A DNA stretch of 64,000 nucleotides from Holophagales bacterium (GTDB lineage Bacteria > Acidobacteriota > Thermoanaerobaculia > UBA5066): NCBI GenBank assembly GCA_016716705.1, contig JADJVF010000004.1, positions 1 through 64,000 on the forward strand, read 5' to 3'. Positions 53,140 to 61,797 of the stretch are shown here, piece by piece (within the stretch, counting starts at the first letter, position 1; each line of letters opens with the position of its first letter). A program made the translations under genes and the position numbers. Below the pieces are notes generated by a model. It made no database searches. It was not told the origin of the DNA and was given only the letters and a program-made list of their open reading frames with translations.

Positions 53140-53847
53140 CTACGGGCAATTCGGATTGTCAGCCGGTATGGACGCGGCCCGGTCGGCCAGCACCAGCGCC
53201 CGGGCCTGCTGCACGCGCCCGGCAGGAATAGAGAGGTCGGCCGCGAGCAGTCGAGGCAGCATCGCCGCTTTGTCTTCGCCGGTGACGAGCCACAGGACCT
53301 TCCGGGCGCGATCCAGCACGGGATAGGTGAGTGTCATGCGGCGCCGTGCCTGGTAGACCCCCGTCACGGAAACGTCGGCGTTCGCCACGCCGAGGACCGC
53401 GTCGCCCGGAACGAGAGAGGCGGTGTGTCCGTCCGGCCCGAGGCCGAGGTGGACGACGTCGAGGACGACCGGCCGGCCCGCGTGCTCCTCGAGCGTTCGC
53501 TCATAGCGAGCCGCGGCCTCCTCGAGGGCGGTCCACTCGACCGGCATGGCGTGGAGGTGCGCGGGAGGAAGCGGCGCGTGCGCCAGCAGGCTCGCGGCGA
53601 GGTGCGTGAGGTTGCGCTCAGGGTGTCCCTCGGGAGCCACCCGCTCGTCGACCTGAAAGACGTGGACGGACGGCCACGGAACGTCCTCGTCCGCGAGAGC
53701 GCGGAGCATCGCCCACGGCGTCCGGCCACCGCTGACGGCCAGGAGGAAACGGCCACGGGCGGCGACGGCCAGGCGGGCTTCCGCCGCGATGACCGCGGCG
53801 GCGCGCCGGGCTGCCGAATGTGCATCCGCCAGGACCTCGAGTTTCAT
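53140..53847 (-). CDS. pgl: 6-phosphogluconolactonase (SOL/DevB type)
   Basis: 235-residue enzyme that hydrolyses 6-phosphogluconolactone in the oxidative pentose phosphate pathway. FLLAVSGGRTPWAMLRAL is the conserved loop near the N-terminus, HVFQVDERVAPEGHPERNLT holds the DER motif, VHLGLGPDGHTASLVPG contains the GPDGHTASLFPG-like active-site signature, and LWLVTGEDKAAMLPRL lies near the end. All key residues are visible. Start ATG 53847. This is a different fold from the lactonase at 896-2108, so the organism has two candidate enzymes for the same step. Confidence 0.93.
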   Translation of the reverse strand: MKLEVLADAHSAARRAAAVIAAEARLAVAARGRFLLAVSGGRTPWAMLRALADEDVPWPSVHVFQVDERVAPEGHPERNLTHLAASLLAHAPLPPAHLHAMPVEWTALEEAAARYERTLEEHAGRPVVLDVVHLGLGPDGHTASLVPGDAVLGVANADVSVTGVYQARRRMTLTYPVLDRARKVLWLVTGEDKAAMLPRLLAADLSIPAGRVQQARALVLADRAASIPADNPNCP

Positions 53848-53995
53848 CGGTCCCCCACCTCCGGCAATCAGAATACGTCGGGCTCGCGGGTCTGCGCCTT
53901 GTCGACCCCTGGCTTCGCTACGAATTTCTCGCCCCCGCGCCGTCCGTGGGTTCCTGCCCGATAGGTTGCTTCCCGCCGCATACTTCCGTTCCGAA

Positions 53996-55732
53996 ATGGC
54001 TTCCACTTCGTCCAAACGAGGCCCGACCATGCACCTCCATTCCGTCCGCACGTCCCGCACCCACCGCCCGCTTCTCGCCGGGTTCCTGGCCCTCTGCCTC
54101 TTCCTTCCGGCGGGGGCCTCCCGGGCAGAGGAGGCCCCCGCGGCGTCCCCGGATTCGACGCCACCGCAGGCCTCCGCCGAAACCGTCAAGCCTCCCGTGC
54201 GAATCCCGCCGGCCGACGTCATGGTCGGGAACCGGAAGATCGCGACCCTCCGGGGTCCGCTCTTCCAGAACCCTCCTGAGGAAAGAGCGCGCGTCTCCAA
54301 CGACCGGATCGAGGCGGCGATCGCCTCGGGCCGCGACCTGGCCGTCACCGTGAAGGCCGAGGGGGAAAACCGGCTCTTCATGATCGGCGGCAGGGGCATG
54401 TTCGGCCTCATGCCCGCCGACCTCGACGAGGGGGCCGGAGAGACCATGGACCGTGCCGTCCTCGTGACGACGGCACGGCTCGAGCAAGCGGTCCGCGAGG
54501 CGCGAGAAAGGAGGAGCATTCCGGACCTGCTGAAGGCGCTGGCGCTGAGCGTCGCCGCGACGCTGGTCGTGTCCCTCCTCCTCTTCGTCCTGGAGCGGCT
54601 CCGCCGCTGGGGCGCCACCAAGGCCGCCGAGAAGGCCCACGAGCGCCTCGGCACGATGAGGATCCCCGGGAAAGGACTCCTCGAGAAGGACCGCCTCTAC
54701 TGGGTCACGACCCGGGTTCTTCTCCTCCTGACACGGATCGTCGACCTGATCCTGCTCTACGTCTGGGTCACTTTCGTCCTCAAGCGGTTCGCCTGGTCAC
54801 GGCCCTGGGGGGAGCAGCTCGGGGCCTGGTTCCTCGAGACCGCCGGGATGCTCGGGATGGCGGCCGTCAAGGCGCTCCCCGACCTCGCGGTCGTCGGCCT
54901 CATCTACCTTGCAACGCGGTGGCTCCTGAGGTTCGTCGGCATGTTCTTCACGGCCATCGAGGAGGGCCGGATCGAGGTCGCGGAGACCCTGAAGGAGACG
55001 ACCCAGCCGACGCGCCGGATCGTCACCGTCGTCTTCTGGATCTTCGCCCTCATCATGGCCTACCCCTACCTCCCCGGGAGCGGGAGCGAGGCGTTCAAGG
55101 GCGTCGGCGTGATGGTCGGCCTGATGGTCTCCATCGGCTCGAGCGCCGTCATCGGCCAGCTCGCAAGCGGCTACATGATCATGTACTCGCGGACGCTCAA
55201 GGTCGGCGACTACGTGAAGGCGGGCGAGATCGAGGGGACGGTCTGGCAGCTCGGGCTCTTCGCGACGCGAATCCGGACGCTGAAGAAGGAGACCGTAACG
55301 ATCCCGAACGCCGTCCTCGCGGGCCAGATCACGAAGAACTACTCCCAGGCGACGGACCCGAACGGCATCGTCCTCGGCACGAGCATCACGATCGGCTACG
55401 ACACGCCGTGGCGGCAGGTCGAGGGTCTCCTCCTCCTCGCGGCCGAGAGGACGCCCGGGCTGAAGAAGGAGCCTGCTCCCTGGGTGCTCCAGAGGTCCCT
55501 GACCGACTACTACGTCGACTACGAAGTCTGTGCGTACCTGGAGGACGCTCTCGCCCGCGTCCCAGCGCTCACAGCCCTACACTCTCACATCCTCGACACG
55601 TTCAATGAGTACGGTGTCCAGATCACCTCGCCGAACTACGAGGCCGACCCGGAGGCTCCGAAGGTCGTCCCCCGCGAGCAGTGGTTCGCCGCGCCGGCGA
55701 GGCGACGGCCGGAAGGAAACGACCGGAGCTGA
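53996..55732 (+). CDS. MscS-family mechanosensitive channel with signal peptide
   Basis: Channel protein of up to 578 residues. From ATG 53996 (or the ATG at 54029, which gives a tighter signal peptide: FLALCLFLPAGASRAEE) the first 160 residues form a periplasmic domain. Four to five helices follow (LLKALALSVAATLVVSLLLFVLE onward), then the pore helix FKGVGVMVGLMVSIGSSAVIGQLASGYMIMYSRTLKVGDYVKAGEIEG, the core MscS signature. The beta domain has VTIPNAVLAGQITKNYS. It should open under membrane tension and release solutes. It is divergent from the phosphogluconolactonase gene and convergent with the LPXTG gene. Neither start has a strong Shine-Dalgarno. Confidence 0.9.
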   Translation: MASTSSKRGPTMHLHSVRTSRTHRPLLAGFLALCLFLPAGASRAEEAPAASPDSTPPQASAETVKPPVRIPPADVMVGNRKIATLRGPLFQNPPEERARVSNDRIEAAIASGRDLAVTVKAEGENRLFMIGGRGMFGLMPADLDEGAGETMDRAVLVTTARLEQAVREARERRSIPDLLKALALSVAATLVVSLLLFVLERLRRWGATKAAEKAHERLGTMRIPGKGLLEKDRLYWVTTRVLLLLTRIVDLILLYVWVTFVLKRFAWSRPWGEQLGAWFLETAGMLGMAAVKALPDLAVVGLIYLATRWLLRFVGMFFTAIEEGRIEVAETLKETTQPTRRIVTVVFWIFALIMAYPYLPGSGSEAFKGVGVMVGLMVSIGSSAVIGQLASGYMIMYSRTLKVGDYVKAGEIEGTVWQLGLFATRIRTLKKETVTIPNAVLAGQITKNYSQATDPNGIVLGTSITIGYDTPWRQVEGLLLLAAERTPGLKKEPAPWVLQRSLTDYYVDYEVCAYLEDALARVPALTALHSHILDTFNEYGVQITSPNYEADPEAPKVVPREQWFAAPARRRPEGNDRS

Positions 55733-55737
55733 AAGAG

Positions 55738-55769
55738 CGAAGGCGGCCTCCCTGGGGAGGCCGCCTTCG
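55738..55769. terminator. Bidirectional terminator hairpin
   Basis: A perfect 14-bp stem (CGAAGGCGGCCTCC with GGAGGCCGCCTTCG) and four-base loop CTGG begins five bases after the channel stop codon and ends 22 bases before the LPXTG gene stop on the other strand. A short run CTCTTTC follows on the minus strand. It serves both convergent genes. Confidence 0.75.
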
Positions 55770-55790
55770 AACCGGGGACGATTTGAAGGG

Positions 55791-56489
55791 CTAGCGCGTG
55801 CGGCGGAACCGGAGGCCGGCGCCGGCGAGGAGCGACAGCGCGCCGCCGAGAGCCGCGAGCGGGAGCGGGCTTCCCGTCTTCGGGAGCTTCGGTGCGGGGG
55901 CCGGTTCCGGGGCCGGGGCCGGAGCCGGAGCGACCGCAGGGGCCGGAGCCGGGGCCGGAGCGGCGGGGGCGACGCCACCGACATTCGCGACCTCAGCCTC
56001 GGTGAGCGTCTTCATCGACGTATGAACGATCGTCGCCGTCAGCTTCATGTTGGGCCGGAGGCCGTCGATCCCCATCTCCTTGCCGTCGACGAGGAACTTG
56101 TAGCCGGCGGGGACCTCGACACTCTTGAAGCCGCTCGCGTCCTTGTAGACCAGCGTCTTGCCGACGACCTTCACGACGGTGCCGTTCTTGACTTCCGTCG
56201 ACTTGACCGGAGTCGTCGTCGTCGTCTTGACGAAGTCGGCCGAAAGGACCGTTCCGACCTTCAGCGTCTCGTAGGTCGTCGGGACGCCGTCGACCATGAT
56301 GGTCTTCCCGGGGGCCGGCGTGAATTCCTTGACGGTTCCGTCTTCCATCTGGACGGCGACCTTGCCCTCGTACTTGGCGAGGACCGTTCCGCTCTTCGTG
56401 ACGACCTCGGTGGTGGTCTGGGCGATTGCGGCGCCCGTGACGCAGAGCGCCAGGGCCAGAAGCGTGACGAGTTTCAGGGTGCGTGTCAT
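55791..56489 (-). CDS. LPXTG-anchored secreted protein (sortase substrate)
   Basis: 232-residue exported protein. After a signal peptide (LVTLLALALCVTGAAIAQT) come three similar short beta segments (TKSGTVLAKYEGKVAVQMEDG, VKNGTVVKVVGKTLVYKDASG). A low-complexity Pro-Ala stretch (about 172-200) forms a stalk. Then LPKTG at 202-206, a hydrophobic helix and the positive tail RFRRTR give a complete cell-wall sorting signal. A sortase gene lies directly upstream on the same strand, so this protein is its likely substrate. In a diderm organism the acceptor is unknown. The function of the beta domain is unknown. Confidence 0.85.
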   Translation of the reverse strand: MTRTLKLVTLLALALCVTGAAIAQTTTEVVTKSGTVLAKYEGKVAVQMEDGTVKEFTPAPGKTIMVDGVPTTYETLKVGTVLSADFVKTTTTTPVKSTEVKNGTVVKVVGKTLVYKDASGFKSVEVPAGYKFLVDGKEMGIDGLRPNMKLTATIVHTSMKTLTEAEVANVGGVAPAAPAPAPAPAVAPAPAPAPEPAPAPKLPKTGSPLPLAALGGALSLLAGAGLRFRRTR

Positions 56490-56557
56490 TGGTACCTCTC
56501 CTTCTCGAATCCGTGGTTTCCCTTGGGCAGTTGAATCACAGACTGGCCAGGACCTCC

Positions 56558-57307
56558 CTATTCCTTCTGCGTGGTAGACGCCTCCTTTCGAGTTCTTGCG
56601 GACGAGTGTTCGGGCGGAATGCGGTCAGACTCCGTCGTGACAGCCGGGTCGGGCTTCACAGCTCGGACGATGTAGCGCTGGGGCGCACTCCCGATGAAGT
56701 AGAACGGGTAGCAGGTGACGAGCGTCAGGACGGGAAGGGACGTCGGGTCGAGCACCCAGACGTCTTCCGGCTGAACGATCCGGATGGACTCCACGACGTA
56801 GGAGTGCCGGGCGGAGAGAGACCTGACCTCGATCGCGTCCCCCACCGCGATGTCCTTCAGTCCCCGGAAGAAGCCGTCGCGGTGGCCGGCGATGCCCGCG
56901 TTGCCGACCTCGCCCGGACGAGGCGTTCCCTCGATGAGGCCGACCGCCCTGTTCAGCGTCAGGTCGTCGGTCCCCGCCAGGACCGGTACCTCGAGTCCGA
57001 TCTTCGGGATCGAGAGGACGGCGAGAGGCGCTCCGAAGTCCTTCCGAAGGCTCTCCTCGTAGGCCTTGATCCTCTCGGGGGACCAGAGGCTGGTGTCGAG
57101 GCCCCTTACGGGGTCTCCCGAGCCGGCCTCACCGGCCTGGGAAGGGTTTCCGGTGCCGATGAGCGCCGCCCGAAAGCGCTTCAGATCTCGCTGCTTCTGA
57201 ACTTCTCCCGTCAGCTTCGCGCCCCCGGCGAAGGTGAGCAGCGCGATTCCCACGCAAATGAGACCCCGCTCCGCCATCACGCGCCGAGTCAACGCCTGAC
57301 CTCGCAT
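56558..57307 (-). CDS. Class D-like sortase
   Basis: Transpeptidase of up to 249 residues. One N-terminal membrane anchor (LICVGIALLTFAGGA) is followed by a beta-barrel catalytic domain. The triad is visible: His142 in IAGHRDGFF, Cys199 in TLVTCYPFYF and Arg211 in PQRYIVRA. The TLVTC form and short length fit class D or related Gram-negative sortases. The start could be ATG 57307 or ATG 57277 (MAERGL). The LPXTG protein gene follows 68 bases downstream, a one-enzyme one-substrate pair. A conserved motif shared with the signalling region lies 40 bases upstream of the start. Confidence 0.88.
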   Translation of the reverse strand: MRGQALTRRVMAERGLICVGIALLTFAGGAKLTGEVQKQRDLKRFRAALIGTGNPSQAGEAGSGDPVRGLDTSLWSPERIKAYEESLRKDFGAPLAVLSIPKIGLEVPVLAGTDDLTLNRAVGLIEGTPRPGEVGNAGIAGHRDGFFRGLKDIAVGDAIEVRSLSARHSYVVESIRIVQPEDVWVLDPTSLPVLTLVTCYPFYFIGSAPQRYIVRAVKPDPAVTTESDRIPPEHSSARTRKEASTTQKE

Positions 57308-57346
57308 AGCCAGCGATGAATGTTATTCCGAAAAGGAGGCAGCCGC

Positions 57347-57364
57347 ACCTAGGGAAATTCCCGG
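57347..57364. promoter_or_regulatory. Conserved motif ACCTAGGGAAA, copy upstream of the sortase gene
   Basis: ACCTAGGGAAATTCCCGG lies 40-57 bases upstream of the sortase ATG, between it and the DUF2252 gene. Eleven bases are identical to the site at 31473-31483. GGGAAATTCCC inside it is a perfect palindrome, as expected for a dimeric regulator. Confidence 0.4.
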
Positions 57365-57390
57365 CCCCTGGACTCGGAGAACCCGAGGGT

Positions 57391-58809
57391 TCAACGGCCC
57401 TCCTCGAACCGGGCCTCGACCCTTCCGGCCTTGATGGCACGCATCAGCGCCGAGTGGTCCTTTTCGTTCTGGTCCGCGTATTCGAAGGAGAAGGACGCGA
57501 TCGCCTTGTCGAAAACGTCGCTCTTCCCCATGTACCCGTTGAGTGCCGTGGAGTTGCCGGAGCGCGCGTGGGCCAGGGCGAGGGCCCTTCCGCAGAAGGT
57601 GGCATAGATGGAGAACTCTTCCTTGCCGAAGGTCTCCACCAAGGGGCCGAGCTTCATGTCCCTCAGCTGGCGAAAGAAGAAATCGCGCGTGCGACCCCGG
57701 CTGTAGCCGAGGAACATGTCGCTGGCGGGCTGCATCAGCCGGTAGCCGTTCACGACCCGCTGGCCATGGTTCGCGAACTCGCTCTTTCCGGCGTACGGCT
57801 CCAGGACCGAGGCCCGCGCCTCCTTGATCTGGAGGAAGAGCGGGTCGTCGTCGCCGGCCGTCAGGAGAAGGACCATGCAGACGGTCCCGACGCTGCCGAC
57901 GCCGACGACCTTCACGGCGGCGTCGCGGACCTCGAAGCGGTCCAGCAGGGCCTGGTAGGAATGGGGCAGGGTGCCGCGGTACACGTCGAACGCGTCACGA
58001 AAGACCTTCTGGATCTCGCCCGGGGGATTGTCCGGGGTGTGGAAGATAGTCGGAAGGAGGTCCCTGATGACGGGTACGCCTCCCCTTTGCTCCGCGAGCT
58101 TCGGGAAAAGCTCTTCCCCGCGACTCTTCGCCTGCTCCTTCTGGATGCGCTTGACGAGCATCTTCCGCCGGGCGGGGGGCAGGTCGGCGATCAGCTCCAC
58201 GGCCGTCATCGCGCGGTACCAGAGCTCCAGCGTCTTCATCTGGCTGAACTCGGCCATCGACTCGCGGTAGGAGCGGACGCAGGTCAGGACCACGTCCTTC
58301 GCGACGGCGTCGCTCAGGCCGTTGTCCCGGCAGGCCACGACGAAGCTCGGGGCGAGGCGCTTGACGTCCCACTCCCACGGCGCCGGAAGGGTCTCGTCGA
58401 GGTCGTTGATCGAGAAGATGATCTTCCGCTCGGGAGTGGCGAAACCACCGAAATTGCAGAGGTGCGCGTCGCCGCAGCACTGGACCCTCAGGCCCGAGAC
58501 GGGCGTGGATGCGAGGTCGGAGGCCATGGTGAGCGCCGCGCCCCGGTAGAACGTGAAGGCCGACTTCGCCATGCGCCCGTGGCGAAGAGGGAGGAGATCG
58601 GGCATCCGCCCCTTCTCGGCCTCGAGGACCAGCGCGACCGCGTCCGGGCGGCCCTTCGGCGGCGTCCACCCGGCGTGGGATTCGCGCGGGCACGCCTCCC
58701 TGAGCTTCTTTCCGAGCGCGTAGGCCTCGTCCCGCGATAGCCCCTTCGCGGGGGCCTGGGCCGGAGCCGGTTTCGAGCTGGGGACTCGTCCCTTCGCTTT
58801 CGTTGCCAT
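57391..58809 (-). CDS. DUF2252 family protein
   Basis: 472-residue cytoplasmic protein of the DUF2252 family, whose fold resembles protein or aminoglycoside kinases. Family segments: MPDLLPLRHGRMAKSAFTFYRGAA, VQCCGDAHLCNFGGFATPERKIIFSINDLDETLPAPWEWDVKRLAPSF (with the GDAHL..N..F and ND.D..... motifs) and VGVGSVGTVCMVLLL. A basic Ala/Pro tail precedes it. The gene is preceded by a 242-base gap shared with the divergent glycosidase gene. No biochemical function is established that I can state with confidence. Confidence 0.85.
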   Translation of the reverse strand: MATKAKGRVPSSKPAPAQAPAKGLSRDEAYALGKKLREACPRESHAGWTPPKGRPDAVALVLEAEKGRMPDLLPLRHGRMAKSAFTFYRGAALTMASDLASTPVSGLRVQCCGDAHLCNFGGFATPERKIIFSINDLDETLPAPWEWDVKRLAPSFVVACRDNGLSDAVAKDVVLTCVRSYRESMAEFSQMKTLELWYRAMTAVELIADLPPARRKMLVKRIQKEQAKSRGEELFPKLAEQRGGVPVIRDLLPTIFHTPDNPPGEIQKVFRDAFDVYRGTLPHSYQALLDRFEVRDAAVKVVGVGSVGTVCMVLLLTAGDDDPLFLQIKEARASVLEPYAGKSEFANHGQRVVNGYRLMQPASDMFLGYSRGRTRDFFFRQLRDMKLGPLVETFGKEEFSIYATFCGRALALAHARSGNSTALNGYMGKSDVFDKAIASFSFEYADQNEKDHSALMRAIKAGRVEARFEEGR

Positions 58810-59051
58810 GAACCTCTCCTGCCGCGAGATCGCTCCTCGGGTGTCGTCGAACCGTGCGACCGCTGCGGATCAGGTCAAATTATGCGCTCGCCGGGCCTCC
58901 TGGAGCCGCACCCGGCACCTCGGAAATCTCCAGCGCGGATGCCCGTAGTCCCCGAGGTCCGGCCCTTGCCGGAAAGCGATAGCCTTCTGCGAGCCGTCCG
59001 CTCGGGTGAGAATAGGCGGCGACCCCGCGAGCCAGGAGAACGGAGAGGACC

Positions 59052-61787
59052 ATGAGCGAGAACGAACCGGTCTCTCACTTCGTCGACTGTACCGAGCAGA
59101 AGCGTCTGAACGAGGCCCGCGAGGCGGGCGTCGCGTGGAAGAAGTGGGGGCCGTACCTCTCCGAGCGGCAGTGGGGGACCGTCCGCGAGGACTACAGCCA
59201 CGACGGGAACGCGTGGGACTACTTCACGCACGACCAGTCCCGCTCGCGAGCCTACCGCTGGGGCGAGGACGGCCTCGGCGGGATCAGCGACGACAAGCAG
59301 CGGCTCTGCTTCGCGCTGGCCCTCTGGAACGGGAAGGACCCGATCCTCAAGGAGCGGATGTTCGGCCTGACGAACAGCGAGGCGAACCACGGCGAGGACG
59401 TCAAGGAGTACTACTTCTACGTCGACTCCACCCCGACGCACTCGTACATGAAGTACCTCTACAAGTACCCGCAGGGCGAGTACCCGTACCGGGACCTCAT
59501 CGAGACGAACCGCGGCCGGTCGCGGAAGGAGTTCGAGTACGAGCTGCTCGACACCGGGGCGTTCGAGGGCGACCGGTACTGGGACGTCTTCGTCGAGTAC
59601 GCCAAGGAAGGCCCGGAGGACGTCCTCGTGAGGGTCACGGTCCACAACCGGGGGCCCGAGGCGGCGCAGATCCATCTCCTCCCGACGCTCTGGTTCCGGA
59701 ACACCTGGACCTGGGGTGACGACTCGAAGCCCGAGATCCGGGCCGAGGGAGGGACGATCCGGGCGACGCACGGCGAGCTCGGCGAGATGACGCTCTCGTG
59801 CGACGGATACCCGGAGCTCCTCTTCACCGAGAACGAGACGAACGCCTCCCGGCTCTGGGACCAGCCGAACCCGACGCCCTACGTGAAGGACTCGTTCCAC
59901 CAGTACGTCGTGAGCGGGAATCGCGAGGCCGTGAACCCGGCGAGGACGGGGACGAAGGCCGCGGCCCACTACGTCCTGGACGTTCCGGCGGGCGGGAGCG
60001 CCTCCGTGAGGCTGCGCCTCTCCGCGGTCCGGCCGGCCGCACCCTTCGGCCCGGCCTTCGACGCCGCCTTCGCGGCCCGCCTCGCCGAGGCCGACGAGTT
60101 CTTCCGCCGCATCACGCCACGCTCCTTCACCGAGGACGAGCGGCGGGTCCACAGGCAGGCGGTCGCCGGGATGCTCTGGGGCAAGCAGTTCTACTTCTAC
60201 GACGTCGACCGGTGGCTGAAGGAGCACGAGGCGCACCCGCTCCTCGGCGCGAAGGCCCGCGAGGTGCGGAACTCCGAGTGGTTCCACATGTTCAACGGCG
60301 ACGTCATCTCGATGCCCGACAAGTGGGAGTACCCCTGGTACGCCGCGTGGGACCTCGCGTTCCACACCGTCGCCCTCGCGCTCGTCGACTTCGACTTCGC
60401 CAAGGAGCAGCTCCTCCTGATGCTCCGGAGCCTCTACTTCCACCCGAACGGCCAGATCCCGGCCTACGAGTGGAACTTCGGCGACGTGAACCCGCCCGTC
60501 CACGCCTGGGCCACGCTCTACATCTACAAGTACGAGAAGAACCTCGGCCGCGAGGACCGCGCGTTCCTCGAGCGGGCGTTCCAGGGTCTGCAGCTGAACT
60601 TCAACTGGTGGGTGAACCGGAAGGACCCGTCCGGCCGGAACGTCTTCGCGGGCGGCTTCCTCGGCCTCGACAACATCGGCGTCTTCGACCGGAGCGCGAA
60701 GCTCCCGACCGGGGGCACGCTCGAGCAGGCCGACGGCACGGCCTGGATGGCCTTCTACTGCCAGAACATGCTCGACATCGCGACGATCCTCGCCGAGAAG
60801 GACCCGGCCTACGAGGAGGTCGCGTTCAAGTACCTCCACCACTTCGCCTGGATTTCCTACGCCATGGACCGGATCGGCGAGCACCACGACGAGATGTGGG
60901 ACGAGGAGGACGGCTTCTTCTACGACCTCCTCCGGCTCCCGAACGGCGACGCGATGCGCCTGAAGGTCCGGTCGATGGTCGGCCTCCTCCCGCTCTGCGC
61001 CGCCACGGTCTTCGAGGGAGAGACCCTGGAGCGGATGCCGAAGCTGAAGGAGCTCATCGCGCTCTTCCAGAAGCGCCACGCGGACGTCCTCGCGCACATC
61101 GCGCCGACCGAGGCGGGCTTCGTCGGCTACGCGAACCGCCGCCTCCTCTCCGTCCTCACGAAGAAGAAGCTCGAGCGCGTCCTCGGCTACCTCCTCGACG
61201 AGGAAGAGTTCCTCGGCCCCCACGGGATCCGGGCGCTCTCGAAGTTCCACGAGAAGAACCCGTTCGTCTTCCACGTCGAGGGGCAGGCGCACGTCGTCTC
61301 GTACCTCCCGGCCGAGTCGGACAACGGGATGTTCGGCGGGAACTCGAACTGGCGCGGGCCGGTCTGGATGCCGGTGAACGTCCTGATCGTCCGCGGCCTT
61401 CTGAACCTCTACGGCTTCTACGGGAACGACTTCACCGTGGAGTGCCCCACGGGCTCGGGAAACCGGATGAACCTCTTCGAGGTCGCGAAGGAGATCACCC
61501 GGCGGCTCGCGACGACCTTCCTGCGCGACGAGAGCGGCAAGCGCCCGGTCTACGGCGGGACCGCGAAGTTCCAGGAGGACCCGCACTGGCGCGACCTGAT
61601 CCTCTTCTTCGAGTACTTCCACGGAGACAACGGGGCCGGCCTCGGCGCGAGCCACCAGACCGGCTGGACCGGCACGATCGCCGCGCTCATGGACCTCTTC
61701 GGCCGCGTGAGCGGAGACGACGTCCTGAAGACGGCGAAGGACGGCCTCGCCGCCCGTCTCGTGAGGGAACAGGTGCAGGGACAGTAG
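59052..61787 (+). CDS. GH63-family glucosidase-like glycoside hydrolase
   Basis: 911-residue cytoplasmic enzyme with an N-terminal beta-sandwich domain (about 1-310) and an (alpha/alpha)6 barrel. Family segments in the barrel are WYAAWDLAFHTVALALVDFDFAKEQL, WNFGDVNPPVHAWATLYIYK, EQADGTAWMAFYCQNMLDIA and SNWRGPVWMPVNVLIVRGL, which hold the carboxylates of GH63 and related mannosylglycerate or glucosylglycerate hydrolases. No signal peptide. ATG 59052 follows GGAGAGGA. The GH13 gene starts ten bases after its stop codon, with the stop inside the GH13 ribosome-binding site. Likely acts on an intracellular alpha-glucoside; exact substrate unknown. Confidence 0.87.
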   Translation: MSENEPVSHFVDCTEQKRLNEAREAGVAWKKWGPYLSERQWGTVREDYSHDGNAWDYFTHDQSRSRAYRWGEDGLGGISDDKQRLCFALALWNGKDPILKERMFGLTNSEANHGEDVKEYYFYVDSTPTHSYMKYLYKYPQGEYPYRDLIETNRGRSRKEFEYELLDTGAFEGDRYWDVFVEYAKEGPEDVLVRVTVHNRGPEAAQIHLLPTLWFRNTWTWGDDSKPEIRAEGGTIRATHGELGEMTLSCDGYPELLFTENETNASRLWDQPNPTPYVKDSFHQYVVSGNREAVNPARTGTKAAAHYVLDVPAGGSASVRLRLSAVRPAAPFGPAFDAAFAARLAEADEFFRRITPRSFTEDERRVHRQAVAGMLWGKQFYFYDVDRWLKEHEAHPLLGAKAREVRNSEWFHMFNGDVISMPDKWEYPWYAAWDLAFHTVALALVDFDFAKEQLLLMLRSLYFHPNGQIPAYEWNFGDVNPPVHAWATLYIYKYEKNLGREDRAFLERAFQGLQLNFNWWVNRKDPSGRNVFAGGFLGLDNIGVFDRSAKLPTGGTLEQADGTAWMAFYCQNMLDIATILAEKDPAYEEVAFKYLHHFAWISYAMDRIGEHHDEMWDEEDGFFYDLLRLPNGDAMRLKVRSMVGLLPLCAATVFEGETLERMPKLKELIALFQKRHADVLAHIAPTEAGFVGYANRRLLSVLTKKKLERVLGYLLDEEEFLGPHGIRALSKFHEKNPFVFHVEGQAHVVSYLPAESDNGMFGGNSNWRGPVWMPVNVLIVRGLLNLYGFYGNDFTVECPTGSGNRMNLFEVAKEITRRLATTFLRDESGKRPVYGGTAKFQEDPHWRDLILFFEYFHGDNGAGLGASHQTGWTGTIAALMDLFGRVSGDDVLKTAKDGLAARLVREQVQGQ

Positions 61788-61797
61788 GAGGCACGCG

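Noticed and set aside
55870..55970. GGCCGGAGC-type repeats as a CRISPR-like or satellite array
   Set aside because: These repeats encode the Pro-Ala stalk of the LPXTG protein and have no spacers.
58875..61655. Minus-strand open frame of 926 codons opposite the GH63 gene
   Set aside because: Repetitive Val/Glu/Arg/Leu composition typical of an antisense shadow; the plus-strand enzyme has all GH63 motifs and a ribosome-binding site.
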